From Chitinophagaceae bacterium (GTDB lineage Bacteria > Bacteroidota > Bacteroidia > Chitinophagales > Chitinophagaceae), in assembly GCA_947454155.1 (NCBI GenBank), contig CANGIT010000016.1:1-62292 (forward strand): DNA of 62,292 nt, given 5' to 3'. Below are positions 1 to 10,604 of the stretch, piece after piece. Each line of letters begins with the position of its first letter. The first letter of the stretch is position 1. A model generated the notes under the pieces. That model saw only the letters and a program-made list of their open reading frames with translations, ran no database searches and was not told the origin of the DNA. The position numbers were made by a program, and so were the translations under genes.

Positions 1-700
1 CAGGGTTTCAGTATGACAACCACTTACGGAAGTGTAAGTGCCACTTTGTGTGTATGTGCTGCCATTTACTGACCAGGTGTAGCTGCCACAAGCAGAAGTC
101 GTAGTTGGTGTATTGCTTGATGGAGTGATAGTAAGGTTCAGCGTTTCGGTATGACAACCGACTGTATAAGTATAGGTACCACTTTGTGTGTAAGTATTTC
201 CATTCACCGACCAGGTATAACTGTCACATGCTGATGCAGTAGTTGAGTTGCTGCTGGACGCAGTAATGGTCAGGTTCAGGGTTTCTGTATGACAACCACT
301 CACTGAAGTATAAGTACCGCTTTGCGTGTAAGTGGTACCATTTGCATTCCAGGTATAACTATCGCAAGCTGTTTCAGTGGTGCTATTGCTGCTTGATGCA
401 GTAATAGTCAGGTTTAGCGTTTGAGTATTACAACCAATCACTGAAGTATAAGTACCGCTTTGTGTGTAAGTAGTACCATTTACATTCCAGGTATAACTGT
501 CGCAAGCAGATATGGTTGTAGGCGTATTGCTTGATGGAGTGATAGTCAAGCGCAATGTATCAGCAGAAGGACAACCATTGCCGTTGTTGTAATTACGAAT
601 ATAAGTTCCGCTGGCAGTATAGGTTTGTCCATTTGCAGACCAGGTATAAGTATCGCAAACACTTGCAGTTGTTGAAGTGAATGTACCGTTATTCACTGTC
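1..700 (-). repeat. Cys-bearing surface modules, 138-141-bp period
   Basis: The block coding GCHTETLNLTI and its variants recurs at about 15, 153, 291, 429 and 570, at spacings of 138, 138, 138 and 141 bp. Each unit encodes about 46 residues with the pattern C-x-x-Y-T-W, Y-T-x-S-G-T-Y, then G-C and T-L-x-L-T-I. Two cysteines per unit could pair. The array continues out of the window on the left. Related units are found in the di-heme peroxidase at 58842-62018. Confidence 0.8.
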
Positions 701-3700
701 AAAATCAAAGTGGCAGCTGAATCACATCCTGCAGCATTGGTAAGGTGAACGAGGTAGGTTCCTGCAGCTGAATAGCTATTGCTATTCCAGCTGTATGGAA
801 GAGAAGCCGAGCAAACTGCAACGGAAGTAGAACTGGTTGTTGGAGCGCCTACAGATACAGATGTGGAAACATTGCTTAAACATTCGCCCGAAGCAGTTGC
901 ATAAGCAGTCAAAGTTGTTCCGGCTGTCAATGCTGATGTAGTTGCTGACCATGCGCCGTTGCTAACCACTACAGATTGATTCCAGGTTCCATTCAGATAA
1001 AGATCGATGATTGTGCCATTAGCCTCAGCACTTGTACCACTAACACTTGTTGCACCTGCGCATACAGGAGAAGTGATAACGGGAGCATCAGAATAAGTAC
1101 TGCAAGAATTGATATTGCCATTCAAAGCGAGGTCACTGGCTACAGATGCATTCACATTATTGATGTAGAAGGTACCGGTAGATGATGAAGCACCATATGG
1201 CACCAAACGGAAGGTAACTGTTTCATTGGATTGTACATTTTGAAGTGCAGCGACTCCACTCAAATCAATCGAACCTAATTGACCGGCAGAAGTATTCAAA
1301 GTCAATGAAGTTGACAATACATCTACAAATGCGCCGGAATTGATTTGATATTGAATCAAGATGGCGTTAGGACCAGAACTTGAAGTTCTGTAAGAAATAG
1401 GATTCAAAGACAGCAAATCAGTTGAATATCCGCTATTGGGTTTCACTGTGAATGTGATGAATTTATTTCCGCTGATACCCAAAGCGCTACTTGCACTGTT
1501 GAAACCACCACCAGCACCCCAAGCGCCTGCGGCTGCAGTACCTGCAGTGGTGAGGCCAGATCCTCTTACCAAACCTGAACTGGTTACATTGGCATTCAGA
1601 GTAGTAGCTGTGTAAGGTGATGTGCCATACAAACCAGATCCACCTGCCAGCGTACTTACGTCAAATCCTACAATCTGAGGAACGTAAATGCTGTTTTTGT
1701 TACCGATGACGAATAATGTAGATCCTGTGTTGAGTGACAATCCAGATTTAGATGCAGATGTTCCACTAAGGGTTCCCAAAGAGCTCACACTATAAGGCCC
1801 AGGTGATATGTATTGGCCTAAGAAACCTTCGCTGCTATTGCTGAACGAAGCTCCCTCATTACCCGAGTTCCAATTGAAAGTAACATTGGCATTGGCGCCG
1901 GCAGTTGCAGCATTGATGGTCCATTGCAATCCAACCGCTTTGGCTGAGCTGAATAGCGCATTGGTAATTGTAGCTGATACCGCTACACCGATATCACTGG
2001 CTGTTCCTGTATTGGTTAATGTTACAGGTGTATAATTTGTGGTTGAATTACCCACAGGATAAACTGTAGCGGAATTGCCTACCGCCAGATATTTCAATAA
2101 ACCTGAACCACTGGTTACGATATAGTTGCTTGAGCTGGCACCTGAAACGGCGTTGCTTAATGTGAGGGTATTACTTCCCAACGTCACCTTACCTGATGTA
2201 AGCGTCAGCGTACCGGTTACAGCGGTTGAAGCACCTAGTGTCAAACCGGAAGCATTGTTAACAGTAACGTTTTTGGCTGCAGTCATAGAGACAGAAGCCG
2301 TTTGGGCAACAGCACCATTGAATACATAATTAGCTCCGGCATTCAATGTTTTGGTTCCGGTAGTTGTGATAGAACCTGAGGCATTCGCCGAAATCAAAGT
2401 GGCACCGCCATTGATAGTTAAGGTAGCTGTACCATCAAATGCGCTTGTACCTGCATCAACGGTTGAAGTACTGTCAATCACAATGTTGGCTGCAGTCATT
2501 GTTCCGGCAGTTTTGCTGAAGGTTTGTGTACCATTTTTAGCAAAATGGAATTGTGCCGCCGTATGTGAACTGTTGAATACACCACCTGTCATGTTCAGAT
2601 TGCCATAGAGGTTCCAATTCATGGTGGCGATACCTGTATTTCTTGTGAGATAGAATGAACCGTTTGTGATGTTCAGATTACCCTGAATATTTACAGTCAT
2701 GTTGGTGACTGTGCTAGCCGAACCTGATCTGTGTGCACAAATCTGGTTGGTATTTACCGAAGAGTTTACATTGAAATTACCCAAGATGGTCACTACGTTG
2801 TTAGGCCCTACACCTGCACCAGCCAAACTCAAGGCAGTTTCTTGTGCTGCAGCACCTCCATTCAGGAAGTTGAAATCTCCTCTGATGGTATTGTTGTACA
2901 TGGCCATGTTCAAACTGGCCGTTTGACCGGGACAGTTCCAGGTAAGGTTGTAGAAATCCTGACTGAATCCATTAGTAGCAGTACTGCTGGTTACACCGGT
3001 AACCAAACAAGTTGAGCCCGTGCTCCAGGTTGAAGCAGGAACTGTACCACCGTTTACAGCATGCTCATATGTGCCAGCCACTATGATGGATGGAGCACTA
3101 TTCAATGCTATGGCCCCCTGATTTTTCAGGTAACCGTTTACGGTAAGGTCTGTACCATTGCCATTTGCCACAGTCATGGTTTTTCCCGCATTGACTGTAA
3201 CTTGAGCCGTAGCTGCAATGGTCATTTGATCGATAGAGATAGATGTATCCAAGGCCAAAGTATGTCCGGCCTGGATGGTGATATTTCCTTTATCTGCTGC
3301 TGGGAAATCAGAAGAAGCGATCCATGATGAACCGTCATATTTTTCCCAAATCGCAGCATTACTCCAGTTGCCTGAAGCGATAGAACGATAATCCGTATTT
3401 AAAGTAGCCTGACTTCCTGTAGCAGGAGCAGCTGTAAGATAATTTTCAGAACCGGCTGAGCCATTGAATGCGTAAACTGCTACGTTATAAGTTACACCTG
3501 GTGTTAATCCGGTAAGTGTTACGGAATTACCAGCGCCCACATATACCACATAGTTTCCGGTACCTAACTGACTTCCGGTTCCAAATGCAGCATTAGCTGT
3601 GTAAGATGTTCCGCTGACAGGATTGCTGTTTACAGCTGATGTGGCTTTTACCACTACAATTGAATTGGCACCATCACCAGCCGTGAAACTTACCGTCATG

Positions 3701-6700
3701 CCATTCAACGCAATGTTGCTGAAAGCAACGGCAGAAGCTTGAGTTGTTGGCTGTGCGCTAAGTGTAGTGAAACTTACTTCAGCACCATAGCTTGTGCCAA
3801 TGCCGTTAATAGCATATGCACGAACATAATAAGTTGTCAATGGTGACAATGCACTGATGGTACTGATGAATGATCCTGTTGTGATTGCAGCATCAACAAT
3901 TTTAGTATCCGCCGTGGTTGGGTTAGATAAAGTACTGATGACGATTCCTTTTTCTGTGATGGACGAACCACCATCAGAGGTAACATTACCACCACCAGTA
4001 GCCGAAATACCTGTGATAGCTGAAATGGCATTTGTTGTTACGGTAGGAGAATTGGCCAAAGTCGTAAAGCTTTCATCTGCACCATATGCTGTACCCGCGC
4101 TATTGATAGCGTAGGCTCTTACGTGATAGGTAACAACACTTCCCAGTCCTGTCAGGTTGCTGACAAAAGAACCCGTTCCGGTTGAAGCATCAGCCAATTT
4201 GGTATTGGCCGTGGTTGGATTAAGTGAAGTGCTATATACCACACCTCTTTCTGTAATGGCTCCTCCACCATCATAAGTTACTTCACCACCGGTGGTGGCT
4301 GAAGTCTGAGCCACATTGCTGGCTGCAGTGGTTGTAACAGTGGGCAATACCGCGTTCATGGTAAAGGCAACATCACTTCCATATGAAGTGGCAACCCCAT
4401 TGATGGCATAAGCTCTTACGTGATAGGTGGCACCAGGAGTCAATCCGGTGAGTGAAGCCGTAAATGAACCTGTTGCGGTTGAAGCATCTGCAATTTTAGT
4501 ATCTGCAGTTGTAGGATTGGCACTGCTGCTATAAACCACACCTCTTTCAGTGATGGCATCCCCACCGTCTGAGGCAACGTTTCCACCTACAGTAACTGTT
4601 GATGATCCCAAGCTGCTTACAACAGCTGTGGTTACTGTTGGAGCGATGGCTCCTGAAATGGTAGCGAATGTTTCATCAGCACCATAAGAGGTGCCTGTAT
4701 TGTTGATAGCGTAAGCTCTGATATGATAAGTTGTAGATGAAGATAATCCGGTCAGGTTTACAGCAAATGAACCGGTAGAAGCAGTACCGTCAGCAACTTT
4801 CGTATCGGCGGTAGTAGGATTGGCCGAAGTGCTGAAAACAACACCTCTTTCTGTAATCGCATCACCGCCATCGGCAGAAACATTACCACCAGCTGTGGCA
4901 GTAGCAGCTGTAATTAAACTTGCAGCAGTTGTTGTAACAGTCGGTTTATCAAGTGTTGTAAAGCTAATCTGACTGCCATAAGAAGTGCCGATATTGTTGA
5001 TGGCATAAGCTCTTACATAATAGGTTGTATTATTGGACAATCCGGTTACAACACTTGTAAATGTTCCAGTTCCTGTAGACGCATCAACCACTTTGCTGTC
5101 GGCTGTGGTAGGGTTGGGAGAAGTGCTATACACAACGCCTCTCTCTGTTACAGCGTCACCTCCATCGGAAGTAACATTACCGCCTGATGAGGCCCCTACT
5201 CCCGAAACGCTGCTTGAAGCAGTGGTGGTTACTGTTGGCGCATTGGCCAAAGTGGTGAATGTTTCTTCTTGACCATAAACAGTACCGGCCACAGTGATAG
5301 CATATGCTCTTACAAAATAAGTGGTGGCGGCAGTTAAGCCTGTGATGGAAGATACAAATGCTCCTATGCCCGAACCATTGGCCAATTTGGTATCAGCGGT
5401 GGTTGGAATAGAAGAAGTACCATATACAATTCCTCTTTCTGTAACAGCAGCACCCCCATCAGTAAGCACCTCACCTCCAGAAGAGGCTGAACTTGTAGTG
5501 ATGTTTGATGTAGCAGTTGTAGACAAGGTGGCATAACCAATGGTTGTAAATGTTTGATTGGCACCATAAGATGTTCCTCTTTCATTGGTAGCAAAAGAAC
5601 GGATATAATATGTAGTGGCAGGACTTAAATATTCTATTAAAATACTCATTGATCCTGTTGTGTTAGAAATATCTGATAATTTATAATCATCAGTTGTTGG
5701 ATCTGGATTATAACCGATAACAAAGCCTCTTTCAGAGAGAGTGCCACCACCGTCAGAAACAACCGTACTGGTGGCTCTGGCCGAATCCACACGAATGTTC
5801 GACATGGTTGTGGCACCTAATACAGGTACGGAAGGAACTACCAATGAAATATTATCGATACCTGCTGCTTGTGAGTTGGTAGCCGCAGAACCATTGTATG
5901 TCCATTTGAAATAATAATCAGCACCGGCTGAGATATTCAAACCTGTCAATGATACTGATTTGGAAACAGTAGTTGGCGGATTGATTACAGCAGCTGTACC
6001 TGTAGCCCATGTGTTATCACCATTGGCGTCTGATGTCCAGGTGCTTCCATTGGCTCCATGATAAAAATTGAAAGTAAGTGACGATGTATTATCGCGATAT
6101 TTTTCGTAATCGAAATTGAGATTTAATTCTGTAATGGCTGCACCCGTATTGTTTTTCACTCTTAAAATGATGCTTCTGCCATTAGAATAAGATCCACTGG
6201 TGAGGAACCCGAGAGCGCGGTCTGTTGAAGAAGCTGTTATTCCATTGGCAAAGTTCACAGCTCCACCACCACTGGATGTAGTAATGGCTCCTGAACCTGT
6301 AGAACCATATGCGGCAGTGGTAATGGTAGTGATGGTACCAGTCCCTCCCTGCCATTCACCGGCAGTATTCAAGTGTATGCCAGAAGGAACAGTGGCCGAA
6401 GCAGCACTACCCATTCCATTGAAATTTTCAGTGGCAGGTATACCTGCTGTAGTGATGCTAAGAAATTCAGGAGCCGCAATATTAAAGGCGGCCGAAGTTC
6501 CGGAAGTCAACCCGGTTGAAGAAAAAGTAATGGTGGCTCCGTTAACAGCAGCTGTTGCGGTTACGGTCAAACCACTGAATGTAGCTACCCCACCTACCGC
6601 AGATACACTCGTGGTGCCATTCAAAGTAAATGAACCACTGCCGACTGAAGCTGTAATGGAAGCTGTGCTGGAAGACGCATTTCCATATTGATCTTGTACA

Positions 6701-7971
6701 GTAGCAACAGGCTGTGTTGACAAAGCAAATCCATTGTAAAGTGCGACCGGTTGAGTGGTAACTCCAATTTTATTGGGTGCACCAGCGCCTGTAACCTGTG
6801 TAACTTCAGCTAATGCATAGGCTGTAGCGGTAATGGCCACTGCTTTTGAACCTGATGTTCTTAACACGCTGTTTCCTCCACTTGGTTTCAAAGTAAGCGT
6901 GCCTGCACTTAATGAGTAATCAGTTCCAGATGTCAAAGCCGTACCATTTACTGTAATAGCGGTGATGGCAGCTCTCCAACCTGAATTATCGGTAAATGTG
7001 ATATTGAAATCGTTATCTACAGTAGCACCTACGGCAGCTGTCAAAGTTGGAGAAGCAGATCCAACAGTGATGCTGATGGTGCCGGCTGTTGAATAGTTGT
7101 AAGCTTTATCGTAATTGATAACGGCTACTTTTGAAGGCGTACCAGTAACTGTCCAACTGGTAGAAGTGGTATTGGTGGCTACCGTCCAGTTGGCATCAAC
7201 TGCGGCTCCGGCCGGATAGTATCCCTGATCTAACAAAGTGGGAGCAGCTGCTGTAGCGTTGGTGGAAACCAAGACGATAGAGCCTTGAACACCTGTACCT
7301 GCATCAGATCCATTGGTCCAGCCGATAGCACCACTTGTGTTGGTCAATGAACTGGGTCCTGATGATGGCGCTGTAATATCGGTAGTTGTACCCGCATCAA
7401 AATAGACAACAAAATCATCATAATAAACCAGTGCGGTACCGTTTCCTGTAGAAGAAGAAAATGGTGCCGCATGATACATTCTGGTAGCATTATTCACAGT
7501 CGTATATCCAGTACATCTTGTCCATGAGGTAGTACTTAATGTAGTGGCTGTGGAAGTTGTTGAACTGCTTGAAACAGAACCGGTAGCTCCCGTAGTTGTA
7601 TACCTGAATGTAGGTACTGTACCTACAGCCGATGCCGTATTCAATACACCTTTTGCCCAATAAATCATATGAGCGTAACCTGAAGAATTACCCACCACAC
7701 CGATACTGGTATTGTACCAGTATTTGTTTGTTGTTGATCCTGGAGTGTGAGATATCGCAGAACTGCCAGTTCGGTATGTTCCGGACGCAGTCACAACAGT
7801 TGGCCCAGTACCACCACTGTTCCCAAAATAGCTGGTGGTCAATGCCTCATAGTCTTTGGTCTGATACCAGCTGACAGATGTCTGTCCCTTGACTCCAATT
7901 GTCGACATCAGGCTGAATACCAGCATCGTCAACAACATAAAACCTTGTTTAGTAAAGTTGCTTCTTCTCAT
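1..7971 (-). CDS. Giant multidomain secreted surface protein, partial (C-terminus outside window)
   Basis: The minus-strand frame is open from the ATG at 7971 to base 1, at least 2657 codons, with no stop in the window; I read the N-terminal part, the repeat regions and the left end in one frame. Residues 1-30 form a signal peptide ending VKGQ. Residues about 720-1400 hold seven fibronectin III-like modules of about 99 aa with a YYVRAYAIN-like strand, followed by a divergent module. Around residue 1540 a WSNAAIWE stretch introduces beta-solenoid-like repeats rich in LTINGG and NVTVNN. The last 290 visible residues are Cys-containing modules of 46-47 aa. A T9SS sorting domain is expected beyond the window but not seen. 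A LacI-type operator lies about 300 bp upstream, which suggests co-regulation with the pectin genes. The role is unknown; adhesion or polysaccharide binding is inference. Confidence 0.85.
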   Translation of the reverse strand, partial: MRRSNFTKQGFMLLTMLVFSLMSTIGVKGQTSVSWYQTKDYEALTTSYFGNSGGTGPTVVTASGTYRTGSSAISHTPGSTTNKYWYNTSIGVVGNSSGYAHMIYWAKGVLNTASAVGTVPTFRYTTTGATGSVSSSSTTSTATTLSTTSWTRCTGYTTVNNATRMYHAAPFSSSTGNGTALVYYDDFVVYFDAGTTTDITAPSSGPSSLTNTSGAIGWTNGSDAGTGVQGSIVLVSTNATAAAPTLLDQGYYPAGAAVDANWTVATNTTSTSWTVTGTPSKVAVINYDKAYNYSTAGTISITVGSASPTLTAAVGATVDNDFNITFTDNSGWRAAITAITVNGTALTSGTDYSLSAGTLTLKPSGGNSVLRTSGSKAVAITATAYALAEVTQVTGAGAPNKIGVTTQPVALYNGFALSTQPVATVQDQYGNASSSTASITASVGSGSFTLNGTTSVSAVGGVATFSGLTVTATAAVNGATITFSSTGLTSGTSAAFNIAAPEFLSITTAGIPATENFNGMGSAASATVPSGIHLNTAGEWQGGTGTITTITTAAYGSTGSGAITTSSGGGAVNFANGITASSTDRALGFLTSGSYSNGRSIILRVKNNTGAAITELNLNFDYEKYRDNTSSLTFNFYHGANGSTWTSDANGDNTWATGTAAVINPPTTVSKSVSLTGLNISAGADYYFKWTYNGSAATNSQAAGIDNISLVVPSVPVLGATTMSNIRVDSARATSTVVSDGGGTLSERGFVIGYNPDPTTDDYKLSDISNTTGSMSILIEYLSPATTYYIRSFATNERGTSYGANQTFTTIGYATLSTTATSNITTSSASSGGEVLTDGGAAVTERGIVYGTSSIPTTADTKLANGSGIGAFVSSITGLTAATTYFVRAYAITVAGTVYGQEETFTTLANAPTVTTTASSSVSGVGASSGGNVTSDGGDAVTERGVVYSTSPNPTTADSKVVDASTGTGTFTSVVTGLSNNTTYYVRAYAINNIGTSYGSQISFTTLDKPTVTTTAASLITAATATAGGNVSADGGDAITERGVVFSTSANPTTADTKVADGTASTGSFAVNLTGLSSSTTYHIRAYAINNTGTSYGADETFATISGAIAPTVTTAVVSSLGSSTVTVGGNVASDGGDAITERGVVYSSSANPTTADTKIADASTATGSFTASLTGLTPGATYHVRAYAINGVATSYGSDVAFTMNAVLPTVTTTAASNVAQTSATTGGEVTYDGGGAITERGVVYSTSLNPTTANTKLADASTGTGSFVSNLTGLGSVVTYHVRAYAINSAGTAYGADESFTTLANSPTVTTNAISAITGISATGGGNVTSDGGSSITEKGIVISTLSNPTTADTKIVDAAITTGSFISTISALSPLTTYYVRAYAINGIGTSYGAEVSFTTLSAQPTTQASAVAFSNIALNGMTVSFTAGDGANSIVVVKATSAVNSNPVSGTSYTANAAFGTGSQLGTGNYVVYVGAGNSVTLTGLTPGVTYNVAVYAFNGSAGSENYLTAAPATGSQATLNTDYRSIASGNWSNAAIWEKYDGSSWIASSDFPAADKGNITIQAGHTLALDTSISIDQMTIAATAQVTVNAGKTMTVANGNGTDLTVNGYLKNQGAIALNSAPSIIVAGTYEHAVNGGTVPASTWSTGSTCLVTGVTSSTATNGFSQDFYNLTWNCPGQTASLNMAMYNNTIRGDFNFLNGGAAAQETALSLAGAGVGPNNVVTILGNFNVNSSVNTNQICAHRSGSASTVTNMTVNIQGNLNITNGSFYLTRNTGIATMNWNLYGNLNMTGGVFNSSHTAAQFHFAKNGTQTFSKTAGTMTAANIVIDSTSTVDAGTSAFDGTATLTINGGATLISANASGSITTTGTKTLNAGANYVFNGAVAQTASVSMTAAKNVTVNNASGLTLGASTAVTGTLTLTSGKVTLGSNTLTLSNAVSGASSSNYIVTSGSGLLKYLAVGNSATVYPVGNSTTNYTPVTLTNTGTASDIGVAVSATITNALFSSAKAVGLQWTINAATAGANANVTFNWNSGNEGASFSNSSEGFLGQYISPGPYSVSSLGTLSGTSASKSGLSLNTGSTLFVIGNKNSIYVPQIVGFDVSTLAGGSGLYGTSPYTATTLNANVTSSGLVRGSGLTTAGTAAAGAWGAGGGFNSASSALGISGNKFITFTVKPNSGYSTDLLSLNPISYRTSSSGPNAILIQYQINSGAFVDVLSTSLTLNTSAGQLGSIDLSGVAALQNVQSNETVTFRLVPYGASSSTGTFYINNVNASVASDLALNGNINSCSTYSDAPVITSPVCAGATSVSGTSAEANGTIIDLYLNGTWNQSVVVSNGAWSATTSALTAGTTLTAYATASGECLSNVSTSVSVGAPTTSSTSVAVCSASLPYSWNSNSYSAAGTYLVHLTNAAGCDSAATLILTVNNGTFTSTTASVCDTYTWSANGQTYTASGTYIRNYNNGNGCPSADTLRLTITPSSNTPTTISACDSYTWNVNGTTYTQSGTYTSVIGCNTQTLNLTITASSSNSTTETACDSYTWNANGTTYTQSGTYTSVSGCHTETLNLTITASSSNSTTASACDSYTWSVNGNTYTQSGTYTYTVGCHTETLNLTITPSSNTPTTTSACGSYTWSVNGSTYTQSGTYTSVSGCHTETL
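3770..5820 (-). repeat. Seven fibronectin III-like modules, about 297-bp period
   Basis: Equivalent positions of the conserved AYA(I/T)N-coding block fall at about 3811, 4108, 4405, 4708, 5002, 5299 and 5590, giving spacings of 291-303 bp. Each module encodes about 99 residues containing TVTT at one edge, DGG and ERG(V/I)VY in the middle, and YYVRAYA near the end. The modules are similar but not identical at DNA level, so they could recombine. They sit inside the giant surface-protein gene. Confidence 0.8.
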
Positions 7972-8268
7972 ACGTAGAGATTTTGGTAAAATGGTTGTAT
8001 TGTTTAGTAAAAATGAAAACGATTTGATAACAGTGCATGTCATTGAAAATGCAGAAACATGAATTATATTGACAATTAAGATGAAATAAATTCATCTATG
8101 CTTCATATCAAAAGTCCATGATCTTCAGGCTGCTTCAATAACAAATTTTCTTTCCTGGGGTAATCAGAATTACGTTCTTTAAGGGGTAAGTTCAGTTTTC
8201 AATAAAACGGATGCATAATGTTAGTCAACATTATTCAAAAATGGAAATACCCTCTTAGAATTATTTAC

Positions 8269-8280
8269 GCAAACGTTACC
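8269..8280 (+). promoter_or_regulatory. Predicted LacI-family operator A (GCAAACGTTACC)
   Basis: Matches the local consensus GCAAWCGWTNYC and is preceded by TTAC, as at sites D and E. It lies 298 bp upstream of the giant surface-protein start. LacI/PurR-type operators typically centre on a CG step flanked by GCAAA. The link to the regulator at 22304-23329 is inference. Confidence 0.6.
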
Positions 8281-8421
8281 AATTTTAAGAATCAAAAAGC
8301 TTTTCAAACATTATTTTCTACAATAAAAGATCATCGGCTGCTAAACAATTGCAGTAACATCTATCATTCATCGTTTCGGGATGATGACTAAGATGTTCAA
8401 TGGAATTGTCTTTGCGCAAGA

Positions 8422-8451
8422 AAAAGGCCCGCTCGTTTGAGCAGGCCTTTT
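8422..8451 (-). terminator. Rho-independent terminator of the 661-aa protein gene
   Basis: AAAAGGCC at 8422-8429 pairs with GGCCTTTT at 8444-8451, extended by CGCTC/GAGCA around a GTTT loop. It lies 22 bp past the stop of the minus-strand gene ending at 8474. T-runs flank the stem. Confidence 0.8.
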
Positions 8452-8473
8452 AATATTATTTTATGGCGATAAA

Positions 8474-10459
8474 TTACTTCACCAAAATTTCTGTTTGTTG
8501 TTGAATGCCATTGCCTGTCATTCTCACAAAATAAACACCACTGTTCAATGTACCATTCAATACGATGTTGTTGTTGAAATAACCACCAGCATGACCAACT
8601 GTATTCTTTTGTACAATTTGACCTGCTGCGTTCACAAATACAACCTGATAAGTTCCGGCAGATAAATCATTCATCAAGAGATTTACATTTCTGTCAGCTA
8701 CCAAAGCGCTCGCAACAGTAAGATTGTTTTTGGTGTTGTTTTTCAACACGATTACATTGCTGTATTGGTATTGACCATCTTTATCCATCATTTTGATTCT
8801 GAAATAAGATTGTCCCACCAAAACAGAAGTATTGACAAAAGAATAGTTGTTCACTGCGCTGTTTTCTGTTGCATTTACAGAACCGATTGCGTTATATCTT
8901 ACACCATCTTTGCTTTCTTCAACCACAAAATGACTGGCATTTTGCTGGTTGGCAGTGGCCCAGCTAAGATTAGCTCTTCCATTTCTTACAGCACCGTTGA
9001 ACGACAACAATTTCATAGGCACCGGAGTGAAAGTAGTGACACCAAAAATTCCCACGTTGGTAGTTACCGCTTTGGCTTGATAGGGATCATCGATAGTGCC
9101 TGTTCCGGAAATGGAAGCAGGAAGATATTCCCAAGCAGAACCTGTCCAACGCATGATATAGATGGTTGAGGCAGGATCAAAACCAGCAGCCTGATCTGCC
9201 ACTACCCAACCCAATCTGAGGGTATCAACACTACCACCGGCAACAGCTTCAGCAATAGTCCATTGACGATTGACTACTTTATTGGGATCGGCAGGAGCAT
9301 TGTCGAATGTAGATTTCAATTTAACGGTATGAACATCCGGAGTACCACTGTTGGCAATACGGCAGTTATTCATTGAAGTGGCCGTGTTGATGCCTATATA
9401 AAACCTTGTATCGGTAGCATCTACATTACGCTTAACTGATGAAGTTGCATCTACACCAAAAAAAACATCATTAGCTCCGCCAGCTCCATTGGTTGTTTTA
9501 CCTACTCTCAAATAAGTAGTAGCAGAAAGATCAACGATACCACCATTGGTAACGTTGAAATCTAAAACACCCGAACTAACCGGGCCAGTTGTAGAAGTAT
9601 CCATTTTCACACCTGCACCTGCTTTAAACGTTCCGCCATCAACATTAACAGTCAATGCAGAACCAGTACCGGCTGGAGCAATTAAAGTGGTAGATAAGTT
9701 ATTGGCGGTTTGTGTATTGGCTGATAAATCAAGTGTCCCCTGGATGTTGTAGGTGTATTTTCCGTAGGTGCCAAGATTTTGACTATTGTGGAAATAGCCG
9801 TCAACGCTTTTAGTGGCAACAGTTCTTCCAGGTTTGATGTTCATGGTGTAAACATCAGTGGCTGCAGGATTATAAACTAAAGAGATAGCATAGTTGGCAC
9901 TTTTCCAGAAATTCATATTGATGTCCACATCAATAGTCATGGTACCACCCGAGTTACCTCCTGGGCATCTGAAACGAGAGAGATCAACCGTACCCGTTCC
10001 CCAGATTTTTACCAATTGAGCATTTGTACCCACTTCGATATAGCAACCGTCGCTAGGTCCACCCAGTGTGCCGTCAACTTGCACAGTATCAACTAGAGGA
10101 TAAGTGAAGCCTGTTCCACCAGCACCTATTTGTAATCTTCTGTCGGTAGCTTCATTGGCCCAAAGTTTACCACCAGCATTGATGATAATACCTTTGCAAC
10201 CGCGATTGGCACCATTCATGGAAATGGTGTGTCCGTTACGGATAACCACATTGTGTGTACCACTTGGAACTGTGGTGGCAGCAGTGCCTGATCCTGGAGC
10301 AGCAGCTAAAGCCGCAGCAAATGTGTTGTAAGTTTCCCAGGTTGCAGCATCACTCCAGTTGCCTGATGCTAATGTTGCATAAACAGTTTGAGCATTTGCA
10401 GCATTGAACAAAAATGCTGTAAAAAATGACAACAAAAACAGTGTAAAAATCTTCTTCAT
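8474..10459 (-). CDS. Secreted beta-solenoid-like protein with T9SS sorting domain
   Basis: 661 aa. A signal peptide at 1-24 ends NAANAQ. Next comes a SGNWSDAATWE module followed by VPSGTHNVVIRNGHTISM, a type common at the start of Bacteroidota surface beta-solenoids, and further right-handed-helix-like repeats to about residue 430. Residues about 480-575 look like a fibronectin-like module (MKLLSFNGAV, SWATANQQN). The last 75 residues are a T9SS type A domain (SGVYFVRMTG). No catalytic motif is recognisable. It carries its own predicted operator 146 bp upstream and its own terminator, so it is probably a single-gene unit in the pectin regulon. Substrate binding or a lyase-like activity are both possible; I cannot decide. 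Confidence 0.85.
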   Translation of the reverse strand: MKKIFTLFLLSFFTAFLFNAANAQTVYATLASGNWSDAATWETYNTFAAALAAAPGSGTAATTVPSGTHNVVIRNGHTISMNGANRGCKGIIINAGGKLWANEATDRRLQIGAGGTGFTYPLVDTVQVDGTLGGPSDGCYIEVGTNAQLVKIWGTGTVDLSRFRCPGGNSGGTMTIDVDINMNFWKSANYAISLVYNPAATDVYTMNIKPGRTVATKSVDGYFHNSQNLGTYGKYTYNIQGTLDLSANTQTANNLSTTLIAPAGTGSALTVNVDGGTFKAGAGVKMDTSTTGPVSSGVLDFNVTNGGIVDLSATTYLRVGKTTNGAGGANDVFFGVDATSSVKRNVDATDTRFYIGINTATSMNNCRIANSGTPDVHTVKLKSTFDNAPADPNKVVNRQWTIAEAVAGGSVDTLRLGWVVADQAAGFDPASTIYIMRWTGSAWEYLPASISGTGTIDDPYQAKAVTTNVGIFGVTTFTPVPMKLLSFNGAVRNGRANLSWATANQQNASHFVVEESKDGVRYNAIGSVNATENSAVNNYSFVNTSVLVGQSYFRIKMMDKDGQYQYSNVIVLKNNTKNNLTVASALVADRNVNLLMNDLSAGTYQVVFVNAAGQIVQKNTVGHAGGYFNNNIVLNGTLNSGVYFVRMTGNGIQQQTEILVK

Positions 10460-10604
10460 GTTTGTTTTTTGAATGAAAGGGTTAAAATTCGGTAGTACCT
10501 TTTAAGATGGAAGTATTACAAATTCTGTTTTCAAATGGCAGAAAACAGAGGCTGAAATTACAGAGATTAACTGTAACAAGGATGAGAAATGACAAAAAAT
10601 TTGT

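Larger units (their letters stand above)
7972..8473. other. 502-bp intergenic region: leader of giant gene, operator, terminator
   Basis: No gene is seen here. On the minus strand it holds, in transcription order, the terminator of the 661-aa protein gene (8422-8451), the LacI-type operator (8269-8280), and then about 300 bp of AT-rich leader before the ATG at 7971. Two copies of GGGGTAA on the plus strand (8157-8163 and 8183-8189) are spaced 26 bp apart; their meaning is unknown. I could not place a convincing TAnnTTTG promoter for the giant gene. Confidence 0.6.
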
